A stretch of DNA of 5,463 nucleotides. It comes from Pseudomonadota bacterium (lineage in GTDB: Bacteria > Pseudomonadota > Alphaproteobacteria > Rhizobiales > Xanthobacteraceae). The DNA is taken from positions 1 to 5,463 of the forward strand of contig JAEYVN010000015.1 of the NCBI GenBank assembly GCA_023431725.1, in the 5' to 3' direction. A program made the translations under genes and the position numbers. The notes beneath the pieces were generated by a model. The model was not told where the DNA came from and made no database searches. It worked only from the letters and a program-made list of their open reading frames with translations. Shown here one piece after another: positions 5,230-5,463 of this stretch (position 1 is its first letter; the number at the start of each line of letters is the position of its first letter).

Positions 5230-5463
5230 ATGCCGGCCACGCATATGCCCGCACAGGAATTGGTCACACTTCGCGACATCGGCAAGGTGTTTCCGAATGG
5301 CGTGGCAGCCCTGCGCGACACCTCCTTCGCAATCAAAGAGGGCGAATTCGTCTCCCTGCTCGGGCCATCGGGCTGCGGCAAGTCGACGGCCCTGCGCATC
5401 ATTGCCGGCTTGATCGAACCGTCGCATGGCGATGTTCTGTGGCGCGATGGCGCGGCACCGAAG
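5230..5463 (+). CDS. ABC transporter ATP-binding protein, SsuB/TauB-like (3' partial)
   Basis: The reading frame from ATG 5230 is open to the window end, giving 78 residues. It carries LVTLRDIGKVFPNGVAALRD (11-30), the usual A-loop/beta start, and then a perfect Walker A, GPSGCGKST (45-53, with K51). IIAGLIEPSHGDV (57-69) follows, as in nitrate/sulfonate/taurine-type importer ATPases. The Q-loop, signature motif and Walker B lie beyond the window. It is the cytoplasmic energy-coupling subunit that pairs with the preceding substrate-binding protein, whose stop codon is 10 bp upstream. A second in-frame ATG at 5245 could also be the start, and neither has a clear ribosome site, so translation may be coupled to the upstream gene. 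The membrane permease should follow. Confidence 0.93.
   Translation, partial: MPATHMPAQELVTLRDIGKVFPNGVAALRDTSFAIKEGEFVSLLGPSGCGKSTALRIIAGLIEPSHGDVLWRDGAAPK

Overview
The window is GC-rich and densely packed, and looks like chromosomal DNA of an alphaproteobacterium in the Rhizobiales/Nitrobacteraceae range (Bradyrhizobium, Rhodopseudomonas, Afipia type). Three things point there: codon use strongly biased to G/C in third positions; an interrupted palindrome at 276-324 of the kind I recall as widely scattered between genes in these genomes; and a membrane CHASE/HWE-type histidine kinase, a family enriched in alphaproteobacteria. The assignment rests on pattern recognition, not on a search.

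Layout. (1) Positions 1-276 (+) are the C-terminal end of a PaaZ/BoxD-type CoA-linked semialdehyde dehydrogenase whose body lies upstream. (2) The short gap 277-362 holds the palindromic repeat and a second hairpin that overlaps the stop codon of the converging gene. (3) On the minus strand are a 4-hydroxybenzoyl-CoA-thioesterase-family gene (363-788) and, transcriptionally upstream of it, a two-TM sensor kinase with a CHASE domain and an HWE-type transmitter (867-2534). (4) A divergent intergenic region of about 150 bp carries a candidate EcfG-type (general stress sigma factor) promoter facing right. (5) On the plus strand follow an MFS permease (2684-4108), a 91-bp gap with a perfect 14-bp operator-like palindrome, a secreted NMT1/THI5-like ABC substrate-binding protein (4200-5219), and the start of its ABC ATPase (5230 to beyond the window end). 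The permease of that ABC system should lie downstream.

How it may fit together (inference). A PaaZ/BoxD-like dehydrogenase converging on an acyl-CoA thioesterase, next to two uptake systems and a membrane sensor, resembles an aromatic or carboxylic acid catabolic locus working through CoA thioesters, such as the aerobic benzoyl-CoA (box) or phenylacetyl-CoA (paa) routes. The thioesterase could release stalled CoA esters, the MFS and ABC systems could import substrates, and the kinase could sense an external signal. No ligand or substrate can be read from the sequence. I see no clear evidence for an entirely new system. The most unusual points are the replaced N-box histidine in the kinase, the candidate stress-sigma promoter beside it, and the palindrome upstream of the ABC operon.
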